Origin: Paratinospora sagittata
Lineage: Eukaryota; Streptophyta; Magnoliopsida; Ranunculales; Menispermaceae
DNA length: 64,000 nt
Assembly: GCA_035771175.1 (NCBI GenBank)
Contig: CM069594.1
Span: 17,870,770-17,934,769, forward strand
Direction of reading: 5' to 3'
The notes below the pieces were generated by a model. The model did not search any database, was not told where the DNA came from, and was given only the letters and a program-made list of their open reading frames with translations. A program made the position numbers and the translations under genes. Within the stretch, counting starts at the first letter, position 1, and each line of letters opens with the position of its first letter. Below are positions 12,672 to 24,024 of this stretch, piece after piece.

Positions 12672-13999
12672 GCTGATAAGTTATAAGTTGAATGAGTTAT
12701 CAGGACGCTACTTGTGTAGGAGCGCCCTCATCTTTAGAATCAACTTAAATAACTTTCAGGACGCACACCGTCCGTCAGCGCGCTTAAACATTATTTTAAA
12801 ACTGTTTTTAATAGGTCAAGACGCTTACTCTTGAGTAGCGCCCTCATATGTTTTGCGTTTTAAAACAAAGCAGGATGCTTACTACGAAGTAGCGCCCTCA
12901 CGCTTTAAGTCGCTTAATTGTCAAAGCAAGTCAGGACGCTTACTACTTAGTAGCGCCCTCACTTCATTGTTCAGTAGGACACTGATGTTCTATGAGCGCT
13001 CTCAAAGGAACAAAACGACAGAAATGATATTTTTACTATTCTGACATGTACGTATTTTTCGCCACCTTTTCAGAACAACTTTTCGTACAAAATCATTTTT
13101 TTGTATTTGTAAGAGATATTCTCTGAATCACGAACCACATCTTCTAAAACTTTCCTTATTCGTGTACCTGAAGAAAAATAGAATATTCATGAATTGTGTA
13201 GTTGCCATTTTCGTGATATATTCCAGTTGTTGTGAGTAAACGTTCATATTTGAAATTCAAATTCAAATGAACAACAACTTCATCTCTACAAGTCTATAAA
13301 TACAGACACTTAACAATTTGTTAAGCACCGAAAATTCTCTGAGCTAAAACATTTTTTGAAAGTTAGTCGAATTTTCATCTGGTAAAGAAAACGTTTAAGT
13401 CGATCTGTTTTCACAGTAGTTTTCTTTGAGACTTTATGTATTCAAAAGATTTTCATATTGAACTAACATTTTATCTTTATCTGAAAATCTATTTGAAGTT
13501 TTGAACTGCGTTCACTCTAATCGTTCAGTACTATTTTAACTTATATCATTCTTGCTGAAAGAGTAATTTGAAAGATAGTTTAGAGGATACAGTTGTACTC
13601 AATTTCATATCTTGTATACTGTATCAAGGCTGTAACAGTAGTTACATAAACTACTGAGTTGATATTCTTCTGTCAACGAAGAAACGATAGTTCTCCCACC
13701 CATAAGTTGAGATAGGTTGGTCTCACTCCTTGAAGCTGAGCAGTGTAACGATTGTTCTCACACCCGCAAGTTGAGAAAAGGTGTAACGGTTTGATCTTCA
13801 CTCGTATGAAGGTCTATAGTGATAAGGTTATAATCCTAATTGAGGAGGTTAGGTAGTGGACGTAGGCAAGTAGCCGAACCACTATAAATCGACTGTGCAT
13901 ACTTGCTTATTTTTTTGCACTTTAATCTTGCCATTGTAATTAATTTTAAATTGTCTAAATGTCCAATTCACCCCCCTCTTGGACATAACTGGGCCAACA
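12672..13999 (+). repeat. SIRE 5' LTR, second part
   Basis: Resumes the LTR after the nested element (gctgataagttataagttg...) and matches 17795-19114. It contains repeated GGACGCT...AGCGCCCTC motifs (12700-13015), a TATA box at 13295-13302 and the terminal GGGCCAACA. Confidence 0.9.
13295..13302 (+). promoter_or_regulatory. TATA box of SIRE 5' LTR
   Basis: TATAAATA in 'caagtctataaatacagac', conserved at 18415-18422 in the 3' LTR. It is about 700 bp before the PBS, as expected for U3/R organisation. Confidence 0.7.
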
Positions 14000-14001
14000 A
14001 T

Positions 14002-14013
14002 TGGTATCAGAGC
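14002..14013 (+). other. Primer-binding site (initiator tRNA-Met)
   Basis: TGGTATCAGAGC, two bases after the LTR end ...CCAACA. It is the perfect complement to the 3' end of plant initiator methionyl-tRNA. Confidence 0.95.
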
Positions 14014-14055
14014 AGTATTGCTCTTCAAAGAAACTTCACAATTACTTTGATATTA

Positions 14056-15032
14056 ATGGCAATGACCAGAGGAACTGTCATGGAAGTAGGTCAACCTTTA
14101 GATAGACCACCTATGTTCAATAAAGACTGGTTTGAAAATTGGATGATAAGGATGAAATCATTTCTACGATCGAAGGATATCAGTCTATGGGAAATGGTTG
14201 TAAATGTTTACACCATGCCCAACAAGCCTATTGAGTTTTGGACAGATAAAGAAAGACTAAATGATAAACTTAATGCTCAAACTGTTCTCTACCCGAGGAA
14301 GAAGTAGAAAGGGTAGTTCATCTTGAGAGTGCCAAGGAGATTTGGGAAACTCTCAAATCACTTCATTGTGAAAAGATGAACACTAGAGATGAAAGGCTCA
14401 AAAAGTATGATAGACTATTCGATGCTTTTAAGATATCAGAAGATGAATCTCTCGATATGGCATGCAACAAATATCAATCCATTCTTGACGGAATGCAAGA
14501 ACTAAATCAGGAAATACCTGCCGAAATATCTTTAGTATATTTCTGTGACAAGCTTGCAAAGAAATAGAATGATAAGCTGACTATGTTAGCTGAATCTGTT
14601 GAACCATGGGAAATGAATTTAAAAGAGCTCTGTGATCTCTTGCAAACCATGGAAAGAAGGGATAAAACTACAAACCAAGTTAGAACATTAGAAGAGTCAA
14701 TCGCTCAGTTTAGGGTTCTAAAAAGTGGGTCTATTCATGAGAACTTGCAACGTTTTATACGTCTTGTACATGAATTTGAACACTTTGGAAAAACATTATC
14801 TCAGTCTACTTCAGTACAATATTTTTTCAATAGTTTTCTTGAGAAATGGAAATATAAAATAGATTTTATAAACAAGTTCTCGAATCCATTTGAAATCAGT
14901 TTTCAAAAAATTGATTATATTTTGAGTGGGATAAAAACATCATTTGAGAAAGAAGACATTCTTGCAAATTTACCAACCAGGAGTGGAAGTGAACTAGTTG
15001 ATGATATACACTCTCTGCGTCATCAATCCTAA
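14056..15032 (+). pseudogene. SIRE-like gag (UBN2-type), frameshifted
   Basis: The start ATGGCAATG lies 42 bp after the PBS. Codons run to 14307 (PPMFNKDWFENWMIRMKSFL; family pattern: FDG.NY..WK.RM..FL). A frameshift near 14285 follows, and the other frame continues with SAKEIWETLKSLH, the hallmark copia gag motif. An in-frame TAG at 14565 separates this from 14583-15032. The last segment has the ENLQRFIRLVHEFEHFG stretch, resembling a helical gag capsid domain, and ends at TAA 15032. No CCHC zinc knuckle is visible. Gag would package element RNA; here it is broken at two points at least. Confidence 0.75.
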
Positions 15033-15492
15033 GCAAGCACATCCAGAACGCTCAATAAAAGACCTCCTGATAGAATGTCGATAAAGAAGTCAACATGGAA
15101 GACAAAGATAATGAACTATCTCAGCTGCTTCAAATTGAGACAACGCTCTAATCAAGAACTTTGTAGTACCTTGAGGTAAAAGTCAAAAACTATGCAAAGG
15201 TATAAAAAGTCTCTCTCATCACAAATGCTATTATCAGAATATTTTTGTCAGTGATAAATAATTGTCTTTGATCATGCAATGCGTAGAATGAGACATTGAT
15301 GAAGAGGATCATGTTGAATATTTTCATGAGGCCAATGTTGAATTTCAAGCAGAAGATGAAGAGAAAAATATTTATGAGGAAAGCTCATCCGATCATGAGC
15401 AGCCTTCTTATCCATCCACAAGCAGGCCAAAAGATGAATTCTTCATAGAGGAAAACTTTCTCAGATGAGTAAGAGAAGATCAGATTTTTGTC
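15033..15492 (+). other. Gag/ORF3 junction; no pol
   Basis: This 460-bp stretch sits where a full SIRE element would carry about 4 kb of pol. No protease, integrase, RT or RNase H motif is seen in any frame. From about 15295 the frame of the following ORF is open and acidic (EEDHVEYFHEANVEFQAEDE and on to ENFLR) until a TGA at about 15466. The next ORF may therefore once have begun further upstream. Confidence 0.6.
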
Positions 15493-16782
15493 ATGTCTCA
15501 ACTAATGACTCGTTTGGAACAAAACCAAGTTCAGGTGACAAATGAGACATTGTCAGAAGTCCGAGAATCTATGAAATCTCAGGAGAGATTTGAGATTAAT
15601 GAGATCAGAGAACTTAACTCTCACATGATCAAGGCAACTGAATTGCTCGAGAAATTGTCTCAACAAATGGACAGCCAGTTAAAAGTCATGCAGTCTTTGC
15701 CTTCATCGAGCTTCACTCCATCATCATCACTTGATGATTTTATTAAGACAATTCAGGAGGACATGCGACAGATCAAGAAATTCATAAATGCCTTTATTGT
15801 TACTGTTCCGCCGAGATTGGCAGTTCCTCAACAACCTCCAGCCAGACCTCAAGATCCACAAAGTTGCACAATGCCAGCTACGCCAAGTTGTGCTGCCAGT
15901 GCTATAACTGAAGAGGCTTTGAAAAAGATTTTTGAAGAAATTCAAAGCTTGAGAGGTGAAATGGCTGAATCCTCTAAAGATAAGTCCATTTCTGACACTC
16001 TACAATCAGTTTTGGATGCTATCTTTGATCAAGTAACGAGCAAGACAACGCTTGATCCAGTGCTGCAGGCCATCTCCATTCTGAAGGAGAATTTAGATAC
16101 TGCAAGGCCAGCACCAATAGAGGATGATAGACTAACCAAGATTCTAGACTTGGTTACTCGTGCTTTTGAGATATTACAAAACTTGGAGAACAATATGTCT
16201 TTCCTTGCCACAACCATTATGGATCTGTCTTATACTGTCATCAAAGTTGCAGATCAAGTGGAAGGAGTCATATGCTTCTTTGAAGACCTCTTCAAGGCAA
16301 TGAACAGTAGGATGCATTCTACTGTTTGGTATATTGCCTCTAGCATGAAATACTTTACAATGCTCTTTCATCTGTTGAAGAAGAAATATGTCAAAGTTCC
16401 ACCTGCACCACGGGCTCCAGCCTTCACATGTCCTCAAGGACAGTCTGACAATCTTCTTGGAATATTAGAAGGTGAAGATGAAAATGAATCGGATGAAGAT
16501 ACATTACATAGAATCAGTCGAAGAATGTCTCCACCCCCAGACCCCTCATCAGAAACTTTCCCAGATCCTAAACGCAAGCGACCAATCAGGCCAGAATTTG
16601 AAGATCACACACTTTCTCCTGAGTTTGCTCAAGGTCTTGTGAAACGAAAAGCAAAAGGTTTCAAGCCTGGTCCACCTCTTGATCCATTTAAATTTGGTGT
16701 TTCCAAGCATGCTCATGAAAAATTCATTGAAAAATCTAGGAAGGGCATTGTAATTGATGAATCTATCAACAGTGTGAGATAA
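15493..16782 (+). CDS. SIRE-type third ORF (429 aa), coiled-coil, function unknown
   Basis: The longest intact plus-strand ORF of this element, with no frameshift despite decay all around. Residues 1-75 look like a coiled coil (MSQLMTRLEQ... to SQQMDSQLKVMQ). A Ser/Pro-rich linker (about 110-130, PPRLAVPQQPPARPQDPQ) leads to a long helical region (about 135-265). An aromatic, weakly hydrophobic stretch follows (WYIASSMKYFTMLFHLLKKK, about 278-297). Then come an acidic run (GEDENESDEDTL) and a basic tail with possible nuclear-localisation sequence (KRKRPIRPEF, VKRKAKGFK). Its position between gag and the 3' LTR matches the extra 'env-like' ORF of SIRE elements, but I see no signal peptide or clear transmembrane anchor. 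The role is unknown. Confidence 0.6.
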   Translation: MSQLMTRLEQNQVQVTNETLSEVRESMKSQERFEINEIRELNSHMIKATELLEKLSQQMDSQLKVMQSLPSSSFTPSSSLDDFIKTIQEDMRQIKKFINAFIVTVPPRLAVPQQPPARPQDPQSCTMPATPSCAASAITEEALKKIFEEIQSLRGEMAESSKDKSISDTLQSVLDAIFDQVTSKTTLDPVLQAISILKENLDTARPAPIEDDRLTKILDLVTRAFEILQNLENNMSFLATTIMDLSYTVIKVADQVEGVICFFEDLFKAMNSRMHSTVWYIASSMKYFTMLFHLLKKKYVKVPPAPRAPAFTCPQGQSDNLLGILEGEDENESDEDTLHRISRRMSPPPDPSSETFPDPKRKRPIRPEFEDHTLSPEFAQGLVKRKAKGFKPGPPLDPFKFGVSKHAHEKFIEKSRKGIVIDESINSVR

Positions 16783-17211
16783 AGCACACGTGGTTCTTCA
16801 AGATCACAAGCACCAAGGAAACCCAAGAATTTTGTACCTAGTCCCAGTGGATCCAAGAAGGATGAGGAGGCCGAAAGAAAAAAGGAAAGGGAATGGTCCA
16901 AGTGCGGGCTAAGCCTACCCACTTTTTGATGTTTTCAAAAGGGGGAGAAGAGATTGCAGATTACAGATATTAAGGCTAAATTAGCTCAAGAGGGAAGCTA
17001 CATGTAAGGGGGAGTTCTATCCAAGTTAATGTATTCATTCTTGTTTATAATTTACATTGTTTGTATTCTGCATTGTTTGCATTTTACCATGTAAATTATA
17101 TGATTAAAATCAAATAGAACTGACATGACTGCAGATATCGTTCTAAATTCGTTATATGTTTGATTACATGAATATATTTATCTACATGATCTCTGAGTAT
17201 TTGAAATCATC

Positions 17212-17225
17212 AAAAAGGGAGAGAT
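17212..17225 (+). other. Polypurine tract of SIRE element
   Basis: AAAAAGGGAGAGAT directly before the 3' LTR start TGTTATCTC. It primes plus-strand DNA synthesis. Two further 'aagggggag' tracts (16938-16950, 17007-17015) lie upstream, as is common at the 3' end of SIRE-type elements. Confidence 0.85.
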
Positions 17226-19114
17226 TGTTATCTCAATGAACCCCATGACATGAATGTTTTAATGATTCCAAATATTTCTAGATGGTCTATCTAATGATCT
17301 TGTCAAGTGTTTCAGAATTATCAAAAATCAAGATCAAGGAGCTGTGATCACAAGCCTATTGAACATCAAAGTAAAGTTCCGAGTCTGTCAGTACTTAAAT
17401 GTAAAGTCTATCGATCATCTTACTCTCAGCAAGATTTTTATCGTTTGCATATTTTGATCACAACATTTTATTCATACCTTATGATTTCTAAAGTATTTGT
17501 TTTGATTAAAAGAAACAATGATGTTTTATCTAGTTTTAATTGAGAAATCAAAAGCCGCTTTTATAAAGTCTTTCAGGGTGCTAATGTTTTAGCAACACCC
17601 TCCTGGACTTGATGAGTCAGGACGCTGATAAAATGTTAGGACGCTCAAGGTTGAGTTGAACTATTTAATAAGGACGCTTACTCGTTAGTAGTGACCTTTC
17701 TTTTATCAACCTTTGAGAATGTCAGGACGTTGACTTAGTTTTAGCTCGCCGAAAGATCTTTTTATCTTTAAGTAATTTCTATCTTTAAGGACGTTGATAA
17801 GTTATAAGTTGAATGAATTATAGGGAAGTTACTTGTGTAGGAGCGTCCTCATCTTTATAATCAACTTAAATAGCTTTCAGGACGCTCACCGTCCGTCAGC
17901 GGCCTTAAACATTGTTTTAAAACTGTTTTTAATAGGTAAGGACACTTACTCTTGAGTAGCGCCCTCATATGTTTTGCGTTTTAAAACAAAGCAGGACGCT
18001 TACTACGAAGTAGCACCCTCATGCTTTAAGTCATTTAATTGTCAAAGCAAGTCAGGACTCTTACTACTTAGTAGCGCCCTCACTTCATTGTTCAGAAGGA
18101 TGTTGATGTTCTATGAGCGCCCTCAAAGAAACAAAACGACATAAATGATATTTTTACTGTTCTGACATGTACGTATTTTTTGCCACCTTTTTAGAACAAC
18201 TTTTCATACAAAATCAATTTTCTGTATTTGTAAGAGATATTCTCTGAATCACGAACCACGCCTTTTAAAACTTTCCTTATTCATGTATCTGGAGAGAAAT
18301 AGAATATTCATGAATTGTGCAGTTGCCATTTTCGTGGTATATTCAAGTTGTTGTGAGTAAACGTTCATATTTGAAATTCAAATTCAAATGAACAACAACT
18401 TCATCTCTACAAGTCTATAAATACAAACACTTAACAATTTGTTAAGCACCGAAAATTCTCTGAGCTAAAACACTTTTTGAAAGTTAGTCAAATTTTCATT
18501 TGGTCAAGAAAACGTTGAAGTCAATTTGTTTTCATGGTAGTTTTCTTTGAAACTTTACGTATTCAAAAGATTTTCATACTGAGCTAACATTTTATCTATA
18601 TCTAAAAATTTATTTGAAGTTTTGAACTGTTTTCACTCAACACTGTTTTAACTTATATCATTCTTGCTGAAAGAGTAATTTGAGAGATAGTTCATAGGAT
18701 ACAGTTGTACTCAATTTCATATCATGTATATTGTATCAAGGTTGTAATAGTAGTTACATAAACTACTGAGTTGGTATTCTTCTGTCAACGAAGAAACGGT
18801 AGTTCTCACATCCGTAAGTTGAGATAGGTTGGTCTCACTCCTTAAAGCTGAGTAGTGTAACAGTTGTTCTCACACCCGCAAGTTGAGAAAAGGTGTAACG
18901 GTTTGATCTTCACCCGTAAGAAGGTCTATAGTGATAAGGTTAAAATCCTAACTGAGGAGGTTAGGTAGTGAACGTAGGGAAGTAGCTGAAGCACTATAAA
19001 TCGATTGTGCATACTTGCTAATTTTTTTGCACTTTAATCTTGCCATTGTAATTAATTTTAAATTGTTTAACTGTCCAATTCACCATCCCCCCCTTGGACA
19101 TAACTGGGCCAACA
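17226..19114 (+). repeat. SIRE 3' LTR (1889 bp)
   Basis: TGTTATCTC...GGGCCAACA, TATA box at 18415-18422. It contains the array of GGACGCT/AGCGCCCTC half-palindromes (17570-18125) that also marks the minus-strand LTR at 54493-58894. Confidence 0.95.
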
Positions 19115-19863
19115 CTAGGGAGAATGGTGTTTCCCCTGTGACTGTTCGGGAGGTGGTGCAGTATGACCAAAAGACTTGCGGCATATCCTCATCCCACATT
19201 CCTTTCTTTTCTTCAAGCCTGGCCTATAATGTGTGCTTGATAATCTTGTTCACGGCTTCCACCTGACCGTTGGCTTGAGCATGGGCTGGAGTAGAGAAAA
19301 AATTTTGAATACCGAGGTCTTCACAAAATGACCGAAACCTAGCATTGTCAAATTGTTTGCCATTGTCAGAGATAACGGCGTACGGGACACCTTGACTGTT
19401 AGATGAAGCGCGTGATTTTCTGCTCAGTAATCTGTGTTAACGGTTCAGACTCTGCCCACTTGGTGAAGTAGTCAACAGTAACAATTGCAAACTTGACCTG
19501 TCCCTTACAGCTCGGTAGAGGTCCTATCAGATCCACCCCCCACTGAGCAAAAGGCCATGGGCTCTGGATCGGAGAGAGATTCTCAGCTGGAGCTCGGATG
19601 TGGATTCCATGTTTCTGACAACTGTCGCACTTCTGAGCTATCCTTATAGCGTCTTTGTGGATTATTAGCCAATAATAACCCTGGCGAATAACCTTGTACC
19701 CGAGAGTCCTTCTGCCATAATGGTTGCCACATACGCTCGCATGAATTTCCTCCAGAACTAGTCGTGCTTGCTTTTCCCGTAGGCATCTTAAATAAGACAT
19801 AGTGAAGTTGTGCCTATAGAGCTGATCGTCTATTATGGAATACCTAGCAGCTTGTCTCTTCAC
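19115..19863 (-). pseudogene. Tat integrase, N-terminal and core part
   Basis: Minus-strand ORF 19863-19399 begins in the segment before integrase (IIDDQLYRHNF). It then has a zinc-binding HHCC region (H...ASVCGNHYGRRTLGYKVIRQ, with CDSCQKHG) and the core start WPFAQWGVDLIGPLP with the first catalytic Asp. After a frameshift near 19400 the core continues with an ISDNG motif (second Asp) and an NGQVEA motif (catalytic Glu) down to 19115. There the SIRE element splits the gene. The zinc finger has lost its spacing in places. Confidence 0.82.
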
Positions 19864-19902
19864 TTTTGTTGCTTTGACCTTTTCCCCAAGGAGGTTGCCA
19901 CT

Positions 19903-20421
19903 TCATATGAAATCTTCAATCAAGTTTTTCCATGATGGGTATTGGCTAAGGCTGCCGACCTGAAGCTCGACTTCTAAGGAGGAGGCCAGCTTGAGAAAGG
20001 CATCAGCCAAGCTATTTTCTGTTCTCGGCACCTGCGTCAGTTCATACTCCTTGAACCTTCCTAGTAGGGTCAGGGCTTCTTTCAAATATGTTTTCATTCT
20101 GTCATCCTTGGCTTGAGACTCTGATGTGACCTGCCCCACGACGATCTGAGAGTCGCAGTGGACAAGCAGTTTGTTCACCCCCCAGCTGAGAGCAAGTCGT
20201 AAGCCAGCCAGAAGTGCTTCGTACTCTGCTTCATTATTGGATGCTGGGAAGCCGAAGCGAAGAGCACACAAATGTTTCTCACCTCTGGAGGAGATGAGCA
20301 CTCTTCCCACTCCACATCCCTGCTTGCAGGAAGAGCTGTCAACGAAAAACTTCCAGGCTTCTTCAGAGCATAGGTCGGTAGGCGGATCTATCTGAGGCAG
20401 CTCAGATAAAAAGTCTGCCAA
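19903..20421 (-). pseudogene. Archaeal-type RNase H (aRNH) of Tat element
   Basis: A 172-codon open frame with WKFFVDSSSCKQGCGVGRVL (first acidic residue in FVDSSS), NNEAEYEALLAGLRLAL (catalytic Glu), LLVHCDSQIV (Asp) and ENSLADAFLKLAS (final Asp). These four acidic positions are those of RNase H. The second RNase H next to integrase is known from the Tat lineage and is the best clade marker here. The frame is open over the whole domain, in contrast to the RT upstream. Confidence 0.85.
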
Positions 20422-20439
20422 TCTCTAACCCTTCATAGT

Positions 20440-21480
20440 TGTACGAGGTCGGTACTCGATGTAAAATTCACTCAACTCGATGGCCCACTTAGTTAATCGT
20501 CAGGATGTTTTTGGCCTCAAGAGGACTTGTCTTAACGGGTGCTCAGTGAGAACGACTATTGTGTGGGCCTAGACGTAGGGTCTCAACTTCTGAGCTAAAG
20601 TGACAAGTGCCAGTGCCAGCTTTTCAATCTCAGGATATCTCGTCTCTACGTCGAGTAAAGACTTTCTGGTGCAGTATACAACCTTCTGGTTTCCTAGCTC
20701 TCCTCTGACCAGGGCAGAACTAACGGCTGCTTCTGAACTGCTAGGTATAGGAAGAGTTGTTCTCCATGAAGGGGTTTTGAGGGCAGATGAGCCTAACCTA
20801 GGTAAGCCTTTAGCTCCTGAAAGGCCTTCTCACACTCTAGGATCCACTCCACTGCCTTCTTCTTGATCAACTTGAAAAATGAAATACATCTATCTGTGGA
20901 CTTGGAGATAAACCTGCTTAGTGCAGTTATGCACCCAATGAGCCTCTGGACTTCTTTCACAGTCCGGGGTGACTACATGTCGACTAGAGCCTGAATCTTG
21001 TCGGGGTTGGCTTCGATTCCTCTTTCACGTCTAACAGGTCGGTAGGATGAGCTGTCACTTTCACACTTTTGACCAACATGTCGTCGACGTAAACTTCCAT
21101 GTTCACTCCAATTTTCTCCGTGAACATGCTGTTAACCAGCCTCTGTTAAGTAGCCCCAACATTTTTTAGGCCAAAGGGCATCACCTTGTAGCAATACAGA
21201 CATCGATTTGTAATAAAGGTTGTATTCTCTTCATCTTTGCGACTTAGCACAATTTGGTTGTACCTTGAATGCACGTCCATGAAGCTCAGCAGCTCGTGAC
21301 CTGCTTTTGCATCCACCAGTTGGTCGATGTGGGACTGTGGGAAGCTATCTTTTGGGCAGGTCTTATTCAGATCGGTGAAGTTGACCATGTTCTCCACTTT
21401 TCATTGGGTTTTTTGACTATCACTATGTTGGCCAACCAATCTGGGTAGAGCACCTCTCTGATGAAGCTTGTCGTTAGTAG
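20440..21480 (-). pseudogene. Tat reverse transcriptase / RNase H, many stops
   Basis: RT motifs appear in order on the minus strand. KTCPKDSFPQSHIDQLVDA and FMDVHSRYNQI carry the first catalytic Asp. CYKVMPFGLKNVGAT comes next (family: PFGLKNAGAT), and at about 21080 EVYVDDMLVKS holds the YVDD box. Downstream of it the frame is closed repeatedly and the ordinary RNase H is scarcely readable; a trace of the segment before aRNH is visible around 20440-20500. Confidence 0.78.
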
Positions 21481-21978
21481 TTTGTCTACCTCATCCCGTA
21501 GACCTTGAGCTCGGTAGGTGCTGAGAACCCTTCTCTTCTGCAGGACTGGTCTGGCCTCTAAGTCGACGTTCAGACGGTGTACCATCACGCTGGTCGGTAT
21601 GCCAGGCACGTCTTCATGGGACAAGGAAAAAATATCTTTGTGTTCCCGTAGGATACCGACCAGGTGGCCGGTGAGGGAAGGACTCGTTCCCATACCGATC
21701 TTGACTGTCCTCACTAGATCTTTTTCGATCTGCACCTTAGCCCATTCATCTTGGGGTTCGAGCCCCGACACCTCTTCCCTGGGGTCGAGGTCGGGGCTGG
21801 CTGGATGCTCTATGAGCATTAGTTGCTCCTTTGTAGATTTGAGACTTTCTTCATGTCTGGTCTTCTTCTTCACTGTTGTGACATAGCAGTCCCGAGATTC
21901 TTTTTGGCTACCCCGTACTACTCCGACGCCTTGCTCTGCTGGGACCTTTAGAGCTAGATGATAGATTGATACAACCAC
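21481..21978 (-). pseudogene. Tat protease-RT linker region
   Basis: Part of a 203-codon ORF (21978-21367). It includes the regulatory-looking stretch before RT (HKDIFSLSHEDVPGIPTSVM, then LNVDLEARPVLQKRR) and the RT entry EVLYPDWLANIVIVKKPN, family pattern EV.YPDWLANVV.V.K. It leads into the RT fragment at 21397-21146 after a frameshift. Confidence 0.75.
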
Positions 21979-21996
21979 CCTCAGGTTATTGAGTAG

Positions 21997-22281
21997 TCAT
22001 CCTATTATGGCGTTGTATACAGTAGGGCACCTTACCACCAAAAAGTTGGCCATGACTGTGACTTTGTGCTTTGAGTCACCGGTTGTCACTGGTAGGGTTA
22101 TCCGTCCTTCCGGCATGATGTTGTTTCCCATGAAGCCGATCAAAGGGACATCTACCTGGCTCAGCTGATCCTTGGTTAGTTCTAGTTTCTCGAATGCTGA
22201 CCAATAGAGGATATCTGCCGAGCTTCTATTGTCGACCAGCATCCAACGAATTTTGTAGTTGGCCACAGTCATCGTGACCAC
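21997..22281 (-). pseudogene. Tat aspartic protease
   Basis: ORF of 94 codons with MLVDNRSSADILYWSAFEKL, PLIGFMGN and CPTVYNAIIG, the full pattern of a Tat protease. The active-site triad should read D-x-G-S; here the Gly is Arg (DNRSS), so the enzyme would be inactive even if the frame were intact. Confidence 0.85.
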
Positions 22282-22350
22282 TAAAGCGTCGGCTTGCGGA
22301 CGAAGTATGTCTTGGGTTTCCTCTTCGGTGAAGGTAATCGCAAAATCTAC

Positions 22351-23642
22351 TTACTTATGTTTCTCAGGTCGGACGTAAGCCTTCATAGCCCGATTCGAGG
22401 TACTGATCTGGTATCCACCAAAGATCATTTTGATCTCGCCCACTGACCCAGCTTGGTCATCTTTTGGAGTCCTCTGCCGGTTGAGGTTCTTCACGAACTC
22501 CTTCAGTTGACCTTTCCGAATTAGAGTTTCGATTTCCTGCTTGAGATCGTAGCACTGGTCGGTATTATGACATTGGTCTCGATGGTACCGGTAGTACTTC
22601 TTCTTATCCCGCTGCTCTGCAGGCGTTTTCAACTTTCTGGGCCATCGGATATACTCTCTGTTCTGGGTCTCAAGGAGGACCTGCTCTCATAAAGCAGTGA
22701 GAGGCGTGTAGTTGGAGTATACGTTTTGGGGTACTTTGTTATTCCTCTGATCTGAGCCACCAGCATCCGATCTTTTTTCGCCTTTGCTGTCATCCTTTGA
22801 GTCGTATTCCCTTTTTCCTCTTCTTCTCTTTCTTCAAGCTTTTCGGGGACTCATCTTCCCCTTGCTTTGCATTGGTATGCTCGTCAACATTGATGTATTT
22901 TTCTGCTCGGTCCAAGATTTTTTTGTAGGTCTGGGCCTTCTTTTTTCCAAGGAAATAGTAGAACTTCACAGCCCTTAATCCTGCGAGAAAGGCGGTGATC
23001 GTCGTCTTATCATCACAGTTGTCTACCTCGATTCGTACATCATCAAAACGGCCGAGGTACTCCTTCAGAGTTTCGCATTTTTTTTGCTTGATAACAAGCA
23101 GGCTATTTACAAGCTTTTCTCTCTTTTTTTCCAGCAAAGTGGTTCATGAACATGTGAGCTAAGTGCCCAAAAGAACATATAAAACCGATTTTGAGCTTCT
23201 GGTACCACTTCTGAGCAGGCCTGCCAAGGGTGATCTAGAAACCCTTGCACATGGTAGCGTCGTCATCACCCTTAAATTTTATCTAAGCCTTGTAGTTCTC
23301 GATGTGTTCTCTAGGGTCTACCTTCCCTTTGTACATCCTGACCTCTGCGGTTTTGACGTTCTTTGGCAGCGATGTTTGGAGTTTATCTTCAATGAAAGGA
23401 TAAGGGAGTTCCTTATACTCGTGGTAGTGCCGATGTGCGGATCTAGTAGTGTCAGAGCGCTCTGATCCGTACGACTTTCGTGGTACCGACCAGGGGGGGC
23501 CAGGATTTCCTGCCGCAGCTCTTTTTGACGATATCGACCTGAATAAGGTAGGTTTCGTAGATCTCGGCTTTTTCGGATGGGCCGACCTGATTTGGGAGAA
23601 TACCGAGCTTTGGCTTTTCTTGGCGTTTAGCGAGTGATGCAA
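22351..23642 (-). pseudogene. Tat gag, three broken segments
   Basis: Three minus-strand ORFs in order: 23642-23283, 23137-22790 and 22632-22351. The middle one has the capsid-like CETLKEYLGRFDDVRIEVDN and ITAFLAGLR stretches. The last one has a zinc-knuckle-like region (YYRYHRDQCHNTDQCYDLKQ, followed by EIETLIRKGQLKEF). These are typical of Tat gag; the family normally has the form C.(Y/F)HRD.GH.T..C..L. Frameshifts lie near 23150-23280 and 22640-22790. Confidence 0.78.
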
Positions 23643-24002
23643 GTCTTTAGCTGATAAAGATTTACGATTTACGTTTGGCGGTTGTTTCCCTGGTACCGAC
23701 CTCTTCTTCGAGGTTACACTTTGGCACCTACTCTCCTCCCTCTTCTGCGGTGGAAGGCTAGGAGGTCGTAGGGGGAGTACCTACCTTAACACTCATTGTT
23801 GTTCCAAGCGTTTTGAGACAACTTCTCCAGGTTTCTCTCTATAGCAATCAACCTTGATTTATGTGCAAAATTCTTTGACTACTTTTTTGGTGGTCTTCCC
23901 TTTTGTTTTTGGGGTGCCACCGGTGTGGCGACAGGCTCCACCTCAACTGGTATTTCTGCTTGTTGACTCATGACGGCAGAGCTGTTTCTGACTTGCAATG
24001 TC

Positions 24003-24024
24003 GATCCCCACAGATGACACCAAA
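24003..24024 (-). other. Tat primer-binding site
   Basis: Reverse complement reads TTTGGTGTCATCTGTGGGGA, immediately inside the LTR end ...CACCAACA. It resembles the TTTGGCGCCGTCTGTGGGGA seen in Tat-type elements, with a few substitutions. Confidence 0.75.

Larger units (their letters stand above)
2786..19114 (+). mobile_element. SIRE/Maximus-like Ty1/copia element, pol-less, with nested insertion
   Basis: LTRs begin (T/G)GTTATCTC and end GGGCCAACA, and are flanked by a perfect 5-bp target duplication CTAGG (2781-2785 and 19115-19119). The first base of the 5' LTR has mutated (GGTTATC for TGTTATC). The 3' LTR is 1889 bp; the 5' LTR is 1887 bp once the nested chromovirus (3345-12666) and one TSD copy are discounted. 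A PBS follows the 5' LTR and a PPT precedes the 3' LTR. The 3.2-kb interior encodes a decayed gag and a 429-codon ORF but no protease, integrase, RT or RNase H. The element is therefore non-autonomous. The lineage call rests on the UBN2-type gag, the AAAAAGGGAGAGAT|TGTTAT junction and a long ORF before the 3' LTR, all known in SIRE-type elements. Confidence 0.88.

Noticed and set aside
21518..21886. 122-codon plus-strand ORF
   Set aside because: Opposite strand of the Tat protease-RT linker, which has clear family motifs.
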